Shown one piece after another: positions 8,395 through 16,671 of a stretch of 64,000 nt of DNA (positions are counted from its first letter, which is position 1; every line of letters begins with the position of its first letter). Position numbers and translations under genes: made by a program. The DNA comes from Acetobacter oeni. Its GTDB lineage: Bacteria > Pseudomonadota > Alphaproteobacteria > Acetobacterales > Acetobacteraceae. The DNA lies in contig NZ_WOTA01000022.1 in the NCBI RefSeq assembly GCF_011516825.1, positions 1-64,000 of the forward strand, in the 5' to 3' direction. Under the pieces are notes generated by a model. It ran no database searches. It had not been told where the DNA came from and saw only the letters and a list, made by a program, of their open reading frames with translations.

Positions 8395-9258
8395 GGCGTG
8401 TCGTCAGTTAGCGCTGAGCCTGGTCGGGAGCTTGTACTTTCAGGGCGTATGTGCTTCGTGAAGTCCCTGATTTTCAGGGAAACGGGTGATGCGACGTTAC
8501 GGCTTGCGAGACGACCAGTGGGAGTGGCTCAGAGAGCTTCTTCCGGGTCGTGAGGGGCATGTAGGCGGAACCGCCGCAGACAACCGTCTGTTCGTCGAGG
8601 CCGTGCTTTATCGTTACCGGACCGGTATTCCGTGGCGGGATCTTCCTGTCCGTTTCGGAGACTGGAAGAACGTTCACCGCCGGCTACGTCGCGGGTGTGA
8701 AAGCGGTGTTATTGAGCGGATCTTTCATCATCTGGCCGCTGATCACGACAACGAATACATGATGATCGACGCCACCATTGTGCGGGCGCACCAGAGCACA
8801 GCGCGGGCGCCCGTAAAAAGGGGGCGCTGATCAGGCCATCGGACGATCACGAGGGGGGGGGACCACCAAAATCCACGCCGTTGTCGATGCTGCCGGGAAG
8901 GCTGTGGCCCTTTCCCTGACACCCGGACAAAGAGCGGACATCACTGAAGCAGGACCTTTACTGCATGAAGTCGATCCCAAAGCCTTCATCGCTGACAAGG
9001 CTTATGATGCCGATCCCCTGATCGATAAGCTCGAAGAGCGGGAGATCACACCGGTCATTCCATCAAAAATAAACCGCAGAAATCCCCCGAAGACCAGCTT
9101 CCTGCTTTATAAAAGCAGAAACATCATCGAACGCTTCTTTGCCAGACTGAAGCAGTTCAGAGGTATTGCAACACGCTACGAAAAACTAAAGTCAACATGC
9201 CTCGCTGCCGTGCAACTCGTCTCCGCAATCAGCGGTATTAAATGACGACACGCCCTAG
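8391..9258 (+). mobile_element. IS1031-like IS5-family insertion sequence, near complete
   Basis: This element of about 866 bases is bounded by inverted repeats TAGGGCGTGTCGTCA (8392-8406) and TGACGACACGCCCTA (9243-9257), each flanked to give CTAG, which looks like the target. It carries one transposase region read in two frames (8486-9245). Its right end overlaps the stop codon of the OpuAC-like gene, and its left end abuts a second, unrelated IS5-family copy. It is the longest of three related copies in the window (1-112, 5064-5309, and here). Confidence 0.9.
8486..9245 (+). pseudogene. IS5-family transposase, frameshifted (or programmed frameshift)
   Basis: The first frame (8486-8830) encodes the N-terminal domain (MMRRYGLRDDQWEWLRELLP) and the first catalytic Asp region (MMIDATIVRAHQST). 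It then meets a stop just after a run of A and G (GTAAAAAGGGGGCGC at 8812-8826). The protein continues in the frame one base ahead as KKGGADQAIGRSRGGGTTKI and runs to the end at 9245 with the C-terminal IIERFFARLKQFRGIATRYE. One frame change at the A5G5 run restores a full transposase. IS5-group elements sometimes use such slippery runs, so this may be programmed rather than a mutation; the sequence alone cannot decide. Confidence 0.7.
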
Positions 9259-10010
9259 CGCGGCAACAGTTTGCCGCGCTGCCAGGCTTCAGCCGCGTCA
9301 TCCGCCGTCATGCCTTCGTTACGGACCGCATCGTCAAGCGCGCTGACCACCTTGTTGCCAAGGGTCAGTTCATCCAGCTCATCCAGCATGTCAGTGTCGG
9401 CCCGCTCCCGCATCGCTTTGCTCAGCAGCAGCCGCGCCGTCAGCTCTTTCCCGGCCGCGCCCTGCGGGTCGGCCAGCGGACGCAGAGGCATCCGGTGAAT
9501 CAGATAATTAGGCGTGAACAGCGGCGCGATCACCGGCTCCCTCGCTTCGATTGCTTCCGCAATTGCTGCATAAGCCTCGTCATCCGGGTGCGATTCGATA
9601 GTAAAACCGGCTTCGGTCAGCCGGTACCCGGCCACCATCTGGCGCACACGTGGCACCAGAGATTCCGGTGTCAGCAGATGACGGGCCGCGTCCGACGCCA
9701 CGAGACCGGCCATGGAGTCTAGACCGGCCAGCGGAGCGCCCGGACGATCGGCGACAAAGAAGCCAAAAGCCGGCCGATACAGGCAGCCCATCGGCTCGAC
9801 CGCCGGAGACAGGAAAACAGAATCTTCATCCGGATGCCAGACCGTGGCGAAAAGGTCGATTTCGCCACCGGCCAGCATCTCGCCAAGCGCTTCCGCCGGC
9901 CCGACAACGTAATCCGGCTCGATTTCATACGCTTCCAGAACGCGCGCCACAGCGGCTGCAACGGCCGCATGAAGCGAGGTATTCCTGTAGCCCAGTGTCA
10001 GCGTCGTCAT
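9255..10010 (-). CDS. OpuAC-like substrate-binding domain protein, no signal peptide
   Basis: A 251-residue protein with the two-lobed fold of glycine-betaine/choline ABC binding proteins (OpuAC/ProX type), for example TLTLGYRNTSLHAAVAAAVA, a motif GGEIDLFATVWHPDED near residue 70, and IAPLFTPNYLIHRMPLRPL near residue 165. Unlike transport receptors it begins directly with the domain: no signal peptide or lipobox is visible, and no permease or ATPase gene is nearby. It may be a cytosolic ligand sensor or a leftover of a transport system. The start has an AGGA site at a good distance. The IS1031-like element at 8391 ends exactly on its TAG stop codon, so the C-terminus appears intact. Confidence 0.65.
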   Translation of the reverse strand: MTTLTLGYRNTSLHAAVAAAVARVLEAYEIEPDYVVGPAEALGEMLAGGEIDLFATVWHPDEDSVFLSPAVEPMGCLYRPAFGFFVADRPGAPLAGLDSMAGLVASDAARHLLTPESLVPRVRQMVAGYRLTEAGFTIESHPDDEAYAAIAEAIEAREPVIAPLFTPNYLIHRMPLRPLADPQGAAGKELTARLLLSKAMRERADTDMLDELDELTLGNKVVSALDDAVRNEGMTADDAAEAWQRGKLLPR

Positions 10011-10083
10011 CGAAAACCATCCTCATGTCACGCTACGTCGTCACCAGCAGAAGCGGGACCAGCGTCTTATCTAAGATAGATCG

Positions 10084-12177
10084 TTACCAGATTTTTACAC
10101 GTGCGTCCGGTGCAAGATAGAGAGCCTGCCCGGGCTGCACATTCCACGCCTTGTACCAGGCATCGATATTATGCATCGGCAGATTGACGCGGGCCATCGG
10201 CGCCGAATGCGGATCAATGGTCGCAAGCTGACGAGCGCGGTCATCCCGCACTTTCATCCGCCACACCTGCGCCCAGCCGAGAAACACGCGCTGGTCGCCT
10301 GTCAGACCATCCCGGGCCGCAGAAGATTTGCCGTCCGGCGACAGGCGATAGGCATCCAGCGCCAGAGTAAGGCCGCCAAGATCGGCGATATTCTCGCCCA
10401 TCGTCAGCTTTCCGTTCAGATGCACGCCCGGCAGCACCTGGAACGCATCGTATTGCGCCGCAAACCGCTCACCGAGTTTTTCAAAGCGAGCGGCATCTTC
10501 TTTTGTCCACCAGTCGCTCAGACGGCCATGCTCGTCGAATTTGCGTCCCTCGTCATCAAAGCCATGCGTCATCTCATGACCGATTACGCCGCCGATCGCG
10601 CCGAAATTGATGGCTGTATCCGCATTGGGATCGAAGAAGGGCGGCTGCAGGATCGAAGCCGGGAAAACGACCTCGTTAAAGACCGGGTTGTTGTAGGCGT
10701 TGACGGTCTGCGGCGTCATGTCCCATTCGTCACGATCGACCGGCTTGCCGAGATGACTGAGCCAGTAAGCCCATTCGAAAGCTCCGGCCCGCGCGGCGTT
10801 GCCATAAGCATCGCCGGGACGGATGGTCAGCCCGTCATAGTCCCGCCACTTCTTCGGATAGCCGATCTGGATTTCGAAATTATCGAGCTTCGTCAGCGCA
10901 TGCTGCTTCGTGGCGGGCGCCATCCAGCTGTTGTTCTGCAGACGGATACGGAAGGCCGCTTTCAGCTGCTTTGTCAGCGCTTCCATTTTAGCCTTGCTCT
11001 CTGGCGGGAAATAACGATCGACATAGATTTTGCCGATTGCCCAGCCCATGGCGCTCTCCGTCACGTCCGCGCCGCGCTTCCACCGGACGGCAAGCTGCGG
11101 CTGACCCGCAAGCGTCTTGCGGTTGAACTCATAGGACGCGTTCACGAAAGGCGAGGAGAGATAAGTCGCGGCATTGCCGGCGAGGTGGAAGGCAAGCCAG
11201 GCCTGAAGCACAGGGAGCTTCGCCGCGCCGAGGATCTTCGCCTGTCCGGCGATGGCTGAAGGCTCGCCCACAATCAGCTTCGCCGCATCGGCCTGCTGCG
11301 GGCTGATCCCCGCGCCGGACAGCCAGGAGGTCCAGTCGAAGCCCTGTGCCAGCGCGGTCAGCTCTGTCAGAGAGCGGGCGTTATAGGTTTTGTCCGGATC
11401 ACGCATATCCGCCCGTGCCCAGTGAACACCGGCGATGGACGTTTCCAGTGCTACGATATCGCCAGCCCGCGCCACGGCGTCCGGCCAGCCGGCCAGGCCG
11501 AGCATTTTCACGATATAAGCCTGATAAGCCTGTTTTTTGGCGGCGAATTCCGGCTTCAGATAATAATCCCGGTCCGGCATGCCCAGACCGTCCTGATCGA
11601 CATAAACGGCAAACCTCGTCGGGTCTTTGGCGTCCGGCATGATGCCGAGCGAAAAGCCGCTGGTCTGAAAGGTTGTCTGTCCGGTGCCGAGCAGACGAGC
11701 AAAATCAGCCGGCGTCTTTACAGCCCGGATCGCGGCGAGATCGGCGGATAGCGGGGCCGCGCCCAGCTTTTCAATCGCCGTTTCATCCATGAAGGTAGTG
11801 TAAAAAGCGGCCAGCTTTTCGTCGCTGCTGAGCGGGCTGGCGGACGGGGTTTTCGCCAGGCTGGTCAGAATATCGCGGACACGCTGCTGAGACAGTTCGC
11901 GCAGCCTGTCAAAAGCGCCGAAAGACGTGCGGTCAGCCGGAATGACCAGGGCCCGCACTGCTTTGCCATCAGCATAATCGAAGAAATTATCGCCCGGGCG
12001 AACGCTCGTGTTGCGGCCGTTCAGATCAAAACCCCACGGTCTGATCGCAGCCGCGCCGGTTGTCTGCGCCGGAGCGGCGGGCACCGCCATGGCTGACATG
12101 GCAAGGCAGGTCGCCAGCATAAAACCACGCCTGCCGGCGCGACGAAGTGTAGCGTGACCGGGTTTGTGAAACAGCAT
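10084..12177 (-). CDS. M13-family zinc metallopeptidase (neprilysin/PepO type)
   Basis: A 697-residue protein, full length for bacterial M13 peptidases. The zinc-binding HExxH motif is HEMTH at residues 534-538, followed by the second zinc glutamate in the ENIADLGG block about 60 residues later; the family's C-terminal part, including the MHNIDAWYKAWNV region, is present. A signal peptide (RRGFMLATCLAMSAMAVPAA) directs it out of the cytoplasm, so it probably degrades short peptides in the periplasm. GAGGATC precedes the ATG as ribosome-binding site. It is followed by the OpuAC-like gene with a 73-base gap, and nothing suggests co-function. Confidence 0.9.
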   Translation of the reverse strand: MLFHKPGHATLRRAGRRGFMLATCLAMSAMAVPAAPAQTTGAAAIRPWGFDLNGRNTSVRPGDNFFDYADGKAVRALVIPADRTSFGAFDRLRELSQQRVRDILTSLAKTPSASPLSSDEKLAAFYTTFMDETAIEKLGAAPLSADLAAIRAVKTPADFARLLGTGQTTFQTSGFSLGIMPDAKDPTRFAVYVDQDGLGMPDRDYYLKPEFAAKKQAYQAYIVKMLGLAGWPDAVARAGDIVALETSIAGVHWARADMRDPDKTYNARSLTELTALAQGFDWTSWLSGAGISPQQADAAKLIVGEPSAIAGQAKILGAAKLPVLQAWLAFHLAGNAATYLSSPFVNASYEFNRKTLAGQPQLAVRWKRGADVTESAMGWAIGKIYVDRYFPPESKAKMEALTKQLKAAFRIRLQNNSWMAPATKQHALTKLDNFEIQIGYPKKWRDYDGLTIRPGDAYGNAARAGAFEWAYWLSHLGKPVDRDEWDMTPQTVNAYNNPVFNEVVFPASILQPPFFDPNADTAINFGAIGGVIGHEMTHGFDDEGRKFDEHGRLSDWWTKEDAARFEKLGERFAAQYDAFQVLPGVHLNGKLTMGENIADLGGLTLALDAYRLSPDGKSSAARDGLTGDQRVFLGWAQVWRMKVRDDRARQLATIDPHSAPMARVNLPMHNIDAWYKAWNVQPGQALYLAPDARVKIW

Positions 12178-12304
12178 GCAGCGAGATCCTCACGGCACGG
12201 CGGCGTCCGGCGCAGGATCGCCGCCGTCATCATTATTCGTTACGTACCTGCTTAGGTCACGCGGCTGCCCCCGCAAAGAGGGCAGGCACCATTTCTTCAG
12301 GAAT

Positions 12305-13135
12305 TCAGATGCCGGCGGCCGCGGCGACTTTCGCGAAGCTTCTCTGACGCTGACGAATCAGCGCATAAACCAGTTTTGAAGCAATGGCATGGACACGGCC
12401 ATGTGGCCGAAATCCGATTGTTTTCAGGACCATGCCGGTCACACGATCAATATGCTTCTGACGATAGGCCATCAGCGCACGCGACATATAACCTGCAATG
12501 CAGCGACGCCGGTCATAGGGCACCGAAGGCGGTTCGTTTGTCGTGTAGAAAGCTGAGGCCAACTCATCGTCCTCGCTTTCCGTGACGCGACCGATCGCGA
12601 TACGCGCGCGAGTCCACGGCCCAAGCCGTTCGCGCTTCAGATAACGGTGCATGTGGTCATAGAACAGCTTGAAATGCCGGTATTCGTCGGCGGCGATCTG
12701 CTTGCAGATGGCTTTCAGCAGCGGTTCTTCGGTCGCGTCGGCAAGCGCGGAATAAAACGAGGAGGTTCCGGTTTCGACCATACATCGGGCGATCAGCTCG
12801 CCCGTGCGGGAGCCGCGCACGGAGGCCGTCACGTTCAGATCAATATGGTAGCTGGAGCGGTAGCGCTCGAAGGCGGCGGGATAATCCCATGCCGGATCGG
12901 CCAGCATCGCCCAGCGCCCGAGCGCATCACCATGCTGCACTTCCTCAATCGCCCAGTTATCGGCGGCCTGCTGAAAATCCGTGTCGTCGCTGAAAACGCG
13001 ATTGAGATAGACTGCATAGTCCACACCGTTGCGCTCCACGACAGCCGCCGCCTTCACGATCGCGATGACATCAAGGTCCACATGTGAAGAATCGAAGCTA
13101 TCCCAGTTCAGCTGATCGATGTGCCAGTGCTTCAT
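12305..13135 (-). CDS. ferritin-like diiron protein
   Basis: A 276-residue, helix-rich protein with two EExxH/ExxH-type iron-ligand sets: EEVQHGDALGRW near residue 64 and ADEYRHFKLFYDHM near residue 150, with further glutamates in VVERNGVDY and CMVETGTSSFY. This is the four-helix diiron arrangement of ferritin-like oxygenases, desaturases and rubrerythrin-type proteins. The substrate is unknown. The C-terminal 60 residues are basic and helical (RKH, RQRQRSFAKV), possibly membrane-associating. It stands alone between the EAL-protein gene and the M13 peptidase gene. A GC hairpin without a U tract just downstream (about 12272-12292) could end its transcript. Confidence 0.65.
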   Translation of the reverse strand: MKHWHIDQLNWDSFDSSHVDLDVIAIVKAAAVVERNGVDYAVYLNRVFSDDTDFQQAADNWAIEEVQHGDALGRWAMLADPAWDYPAAFERYRSSYHIDLNVTASVRGSRTGELIARCMVETGTSSFYSALADATEEPLLKAICKQIAADEYRHFKLFYDHMHRYLKRERLGPWTRARIAIGRVTESEDDELASAFYTTNEPPSVPYDRRRCIAGYMSRALMAYRQKHIDRVTGMVLKTIGFRPHGRVHAIASKLVYALIRQRQRSFAKVAAAAGI

Positions 13136-13349
13136 TCCGCCTCTTCCCTGCGTTTCTCACGCTCACGCACGCCGGAAGATCGCTCAGCGTGACGGTCCCG
13201 GTCCGGAACGGAGCTGTTCCGGGGGGACAACAGGCAGACGCCTGACGTGATTCCGATCCTTCGCCTGCCTCCAAATGCGCGTGGCGTCAAGAAAACAACA
13301 TCATAATCGGGTCGGGCTGCCTGCATTCCGGCTTTAACGCATGACCCGG

Positions 13350-15143
13350 TCAGGTGTTGCTGCCGGTCATCACTCTGGCCCGCGAGGACTGAGCCGCAGG
13401 CACAGGCGAGGCCTTGCGGGCGGACTCGGGAGGAGGCACGCGGGTTGTGCGCGGCTTAGCCTTCGGTTGCACCCGGGAAGGCGCCTCCGGAGACGTAACA
13501 GGAGCGCTTTTCCCCCGGTTGAGGGCGGCAAACAGCGCGTCAGTCGTGACCGGCTTTCCGAAAAGCCAACCCTGCCCGCATTCGATTCCCAACTCTCTGG
13601 CCAAAGCCGCCTCGACATCGGTTTCAACCATCTCCGCTACGGTGCGGCAGCCCAGTTCAAAGCTGCATCGGGCAATGGCGCGAATGAGAATTCTGTCACG
13701 CCCGCTTGTCATGGCATTGCGAAAAAAATGCCCGTCTATCTTGATATAATTGACCGGAAAGCGTCGGAGATATTCGAAACTCATGGCTCCGGCCCCGAAA
13801 TCGTCGAGACAGATGCGGTGCCCCCGGTGAAACAGCTTTTGCAGCAGGGCGGCCGGACGTTCAAAATCCGTAATGCCGCGCGTTTCGGTGATTTCTATCA
13901 GAAGCCGGGACGGTGCGACCTTTGCCTCGGGCGAATCGAGCAGATTCAGCAGACGGTCGGCGAATTCGGCCGACTGAACAGAGCGGCCGGAAATATTGAG
14001 CGCCACACGCACACCGGGCGGCATTTTCTGCAACATACGAATTGTTTTGATGCAGTTGAGGAGATCGAACGTGTTAATCATGCCGATCTGCTCGGCGATT
14101 TTGATAAATTCGCCCGTATTTGAGATGCCGCGCGTAACACCTTCGGCGAAACGGGTCAGAACCTCATAATGCTGGATGGCGCCGGTTTTAAGCGCGATAA
14201 TTGGCTGCAACACCTGAAAAAAAGTGTCATCTTCGATGATGTCGCGACAGGCAACGGCCAGGCCGCGATCCCGGTGTTCGGACGCCGCCAGACATTCCGG
14301 CAAATTTTCAAACGAAAACGCTTCGCTGGCATCCGCGGCAAACGTGCTCAGGGCAAAATTAAGCGCGGATTCAATCTCCCTCTGTTCCAGCAGGGAGGAA
14401 TCCAGTGGTAATGACCGGCTGTAGGTCGCGGCCAGCAGGGAATCAGCCGCCGTCGCGATTTCCTTCTCGACAAGGCCCGGGCTTTTTTCTCTGGGCCAGA
14501 TATAGGCAAAAGCGCCGTTATTAAGACGCGTGACCGCCCCGCCTTCGCTGTACGTTCGCAGGATGCCTTCCACTTCCGCCAGAAACGCCCGCGCCAGGGC
14601 ACTTTCGCGCGAAGCGGCAATCCGCATAAGCTGCGGGAGAGACAGCATGACAATATTGAATCTGGACGGCTCTCCAGGCCCCGGCGTCAGGCGCCTGGCG
14701 AATTCGATAAACGCGGCGCGGTCAAGCAAACCATCGCCTTCCGGGCAGGCGATGAAGGCGCGGTCCATGATTGTGGCGGTAACAAGCCGCTCTCCGGGCA
14801 CCCCGGGCGTGTCGGACATCCCGAGAATGGCGGTGCTCGTGTCATGTTCTCCCTGAAGAAAACGGACAGTGAGACGGTTCATCATGCCCGTATTGTCGAA
14901 TTCCTCGACAGAACGCCGGAAATATACCCGGTCGGCGGGAACCAGAAGATCGAACAGCGACAGACCGCGCACAGCTTTCGGCTGATGGCCGGTCAGCTTC
15001 CGGATGGCGCCGCCGACATGACGGATGCGGAAGGCGCGATCGACTTCGAACAGAACATCCGCGGCGGCAAACGCCAGCGCGGCAAGCTGTTCCAGCTTAC
15101 GGTCCGTGGCTGTTCCGGAATTGCTGTCACCGTCGGCCGCCAT
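13350..15143 (-). CDS. PAS-EAL protein, putative cyclic-di-GMP phosphodiesterase
   Basis: A 597-residue regulatory protein. A PAS-like sensor occupies about residues 15-130. A degenerate GGDEF-like region follows (no GGDEF motif seen). The EAL domain spans about residues 300-545 and its signature reads EVL (Glu327, in HYEVLTRF). Other EAL catalytic features are present: Asn in LNISGRSV, Glu in IEITETRG, DDFG in LDDFGAGAMSFEYL, Lys in YIKIDG and Gln in GQGWLFGKP. Hydrolysis of cyclic-di-GMP is therefore plausible. The C-terminal 50 residues are Pro/Ser/Arg-rich and disordered. No transmembrane segment is seen. GGAG precedes the ATG. Confidence 0.82.
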   Translation of the reverse strand: MAADGDSNSGTATDRKLEQLAALAFAAADVLFEVDRAFRIRHVGGAIRKLTGHQPKAVRGLSLFDLLVPADRVYFRRSVEEFDNTGMMNRLTVRFLQGEHDTSTAILGMSDTPGVPGERLVTATIMDRAFIACPEGDGLLDRAAFIEFARRLTPGPGEPSRFNIVMLSLPQLMRIAASRESALARAFLAEVEGILRTYSEGGAVTRLNNGAFAYIWPREKSPGLVEKEIATAADSLLAATYSRSLPLDSSLLEQREIESALNFALSTFAADASEAFSFENLPECLAASEHRDRGLAVACRDIIEDDTFFQVLQPIIALKTGAIQHYEVLTRFAEGVTRGISNTGEFIKIAEQIGMINTFDLLNCIKTIRMLQKMPPGVRVALNISGRSVQSAEFADRLLNLLDSPEAKVAPSRLLIEITETRGITDFERPAALLQKLFHRGHRICLDDFGAGAMSFEYLRRFPVNYIKIDGHFFRNAMTSGRDRILIRAIARCSFELGCRTVAEMVETDVEAALARELGIECGQGWLFGKPVTTDALFAALNRGKSAPVTSPEAPSRVQPKAKPRTTRVPPPESARKASPVPAAQSSRARVMTGSNT

Positions 15144-15291
15144 AATCTCCGCACAAAAATCGTTTCGTCGCGACTTTGCCGAAAAGAGAATAATGACTGC
15201 TTAATTTACCGGATAACCGCTACATCCACTCTGTAAATCGGGTCGATTCCGTGCCAGACACAGGCCAACCGCAGACAACAGGAATGCTTGC

Positions 15292-16299
15292 ATGCCCGAC
15301 GGCAGCCCTTTCAGCGCCCCCGCTCCTTCTCCCGCGAACCGGAGCGGTATGATCCGCCATGACTGGACGCGCGAAGACGTGCAGATGCTCCTGGATCTGC
15401 CTTTCCCCGAGCTTCTGTATCGGGCGCAGACTGTCCACCGCACGCATTTCGACCCGACCGAGGTTCAGATTTCCACGCTGCTCTCGATCAAGACCGGCGG
15501 CTGTCCGGAAGACTGCGCTTACTGCCCGCAAAGCTCCCGCCATGAAGAAAGCGTGAAAGCCGAACGCCTGATGGCGGTCGATCGCGTCCTCATCGAGGCA
15601 AAACGGGCCAAAGAGGCGGGTGCCGCCCGCTTCTGTATGGGCGCGGCCTGGCGCTCGCCGAAGGACCATGACCTGGAAACGGTCTGTCAGATGGTCGAGG
15701 GGGTCAAGGGACTCGGACTGGAAACCTGTGTCACACTGGGCATGCTCGACACGAAGCAGGCGCACCGCCTGCGCGAGGCGGGGCTGGATTACTACAACCA
15801 CAACATAGACACCTCTCCCGAGTATTATGGCGAGATCATCACCAGCCGCACGTATCAGGACCGCCTGGACACGCTGGAGAATGTTCGCGATGCCGGCATC
15901 AACGTGTGTTGCGGCGGCATTGTCGGCATGGGAGAAGGCGAAGGGGACCGTGCCGGCATGATCGCCACTCTGGCATCGATGCCGAAACACCCCGAGAGCG
16001 TGCCGATCAACCTGCTGGTGCGCGTTGCCGGAACGCCGCTCAGCGAGGCCGATGAGGTCGATCCGATCGATTTTGTCCGTGTGATTGCGGCAGCCCGGAT
16101 CACGATGCCGCTGAGCCATGTCCGTCTGGCGGCCGGACGCGAAAACATGAACGACGAAACGCAGACCCTGTGCTTCCTCGCCGGCGCGAACTCGATCTTC
16201 TATGGCGAGCGGTTGCTAACGACACCCAACCCCGCCGCGATGCGCGACCGGATGTTGCTGGACCGGCTGGGAATGCGAACGACGGTGATCGGACACTGA
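15292..16299 (+). CDS. bioB: biotin synthase
   Basis: A 335-residue radical-SAM enzyme that inserts sulfur into dethiobiotin, the last step of biotin synthesis. The CxxxCxxC cluster motif is Cys71, Cys75 and Cys78 ([14 protein letters not shown]). The family blocks [25 protein letters not shown] and GGIVGMGE follow. The conserved arginine region of the [2Fe-2S] site is present ([13 protein letters not shown]), as is the C-terminal [24 protein letters not shown] lies about ten bases before the ATG. No other biotin genes adjoin it; it stands between the EAL-protein gene (divergent) and hpnR (convergent), so it is probably a single-gene transcript. Confidence 0.96.
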   Translation: MPDGSPFSAPAPSPANRSGMIRHDWTREDVQMLLDLPFPELLYRAQTVHRTHFDPTEVQISTLLSIKTGGCPEDCAYCPQSSRHEESVKAERLMAVDRVLIEAKRAKEAGAARFCMGAAWRSPKDHDLETVCQMVEGVKGLGLETCVTLGMLDTKQAHRLREAGLDYYNHNIDTSPEYYGEIITSRTYQDRLDTLENVRDAGINVCCGGIVGMGEGEGDRAGMIATLASMPKHPESVPINLLVRVAGTPLSEADEVDPIDFVRVIAAARITMPLSHVRLAAGRENMNDETQTLCFLAGANSIFYGERLLTTPNPAAMRDRMLLDRLGMRTTVIGH

Positions 16300-16425
16300 C
16301 GTCAGACGATCCGGATTTCGCCTGCTCTGGAGCGTTTGCAGGATTTCAGGCAGCAAACCCGGATCTGCTAATCAACGAACCGGTTTCCAGAGGCATTGTT
16401 CGCATTAAGTGTTGCTGCGTTTCTC

Positions 16426-16616
16426 GGGGCTTTGCCCTGAAACCCGACAGAGGCCGCTGGTCTTTGGAAACCTGCTTATCCGGGGTGCAAGGATCTGTGG
16501 TCCCTGCCGGGTACGGACAGAGCCCTGAGCGGGACTAAACAGCTAACATCAACACCTACTAACGACAACAGAGCCTTTCCTGAGGCCCCGGGCCTCTGGC
16601 GGGGTTCGGGGCAAAG
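16426..16616. repeat. pair of inverted REP-like elements between convergent genes
   Basis: Two related GC-rich units lie in the gap between convergent bioB and hpnR. Unit one is at 16426-16455 on the plus strand (begins GGGGCTTTGCCCTGAAACCC). Unit two, at 16591-16616, is its reverse complement with three mismatches over 26 bases (GGCCTCTGGCGGGGTTCGGG then GCAAAG). Each can form small G/C hairpins (for example GGGGCTTTGCCC) and the pair could fold together, ending both transcripts. The gap 16300-16671 holds no other feature. The shape is that of repetitive extragenic palindromes; copies elsewhere in the genome cannot be checked here. Confidence 0.6.
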
Positions 16617-16671
16617 TTCTGAAAAGACACTGCTCCGCTCCCAAACGCTGAAACGGGCGGGGTGCGCCCCG

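Noticed and set aside
10171..11259. Open frame of about 360 codons opposite the M13 peptidase gene
   Set aside because: It is a shadow of a certain gene; its composition is Arg/His-rich and family-free.
15220..16119. Open frame of about 300 codons opposite bioB
   Set aside because: bioB is certain on the plus strand; the antisense frame has no start signal or known motif.
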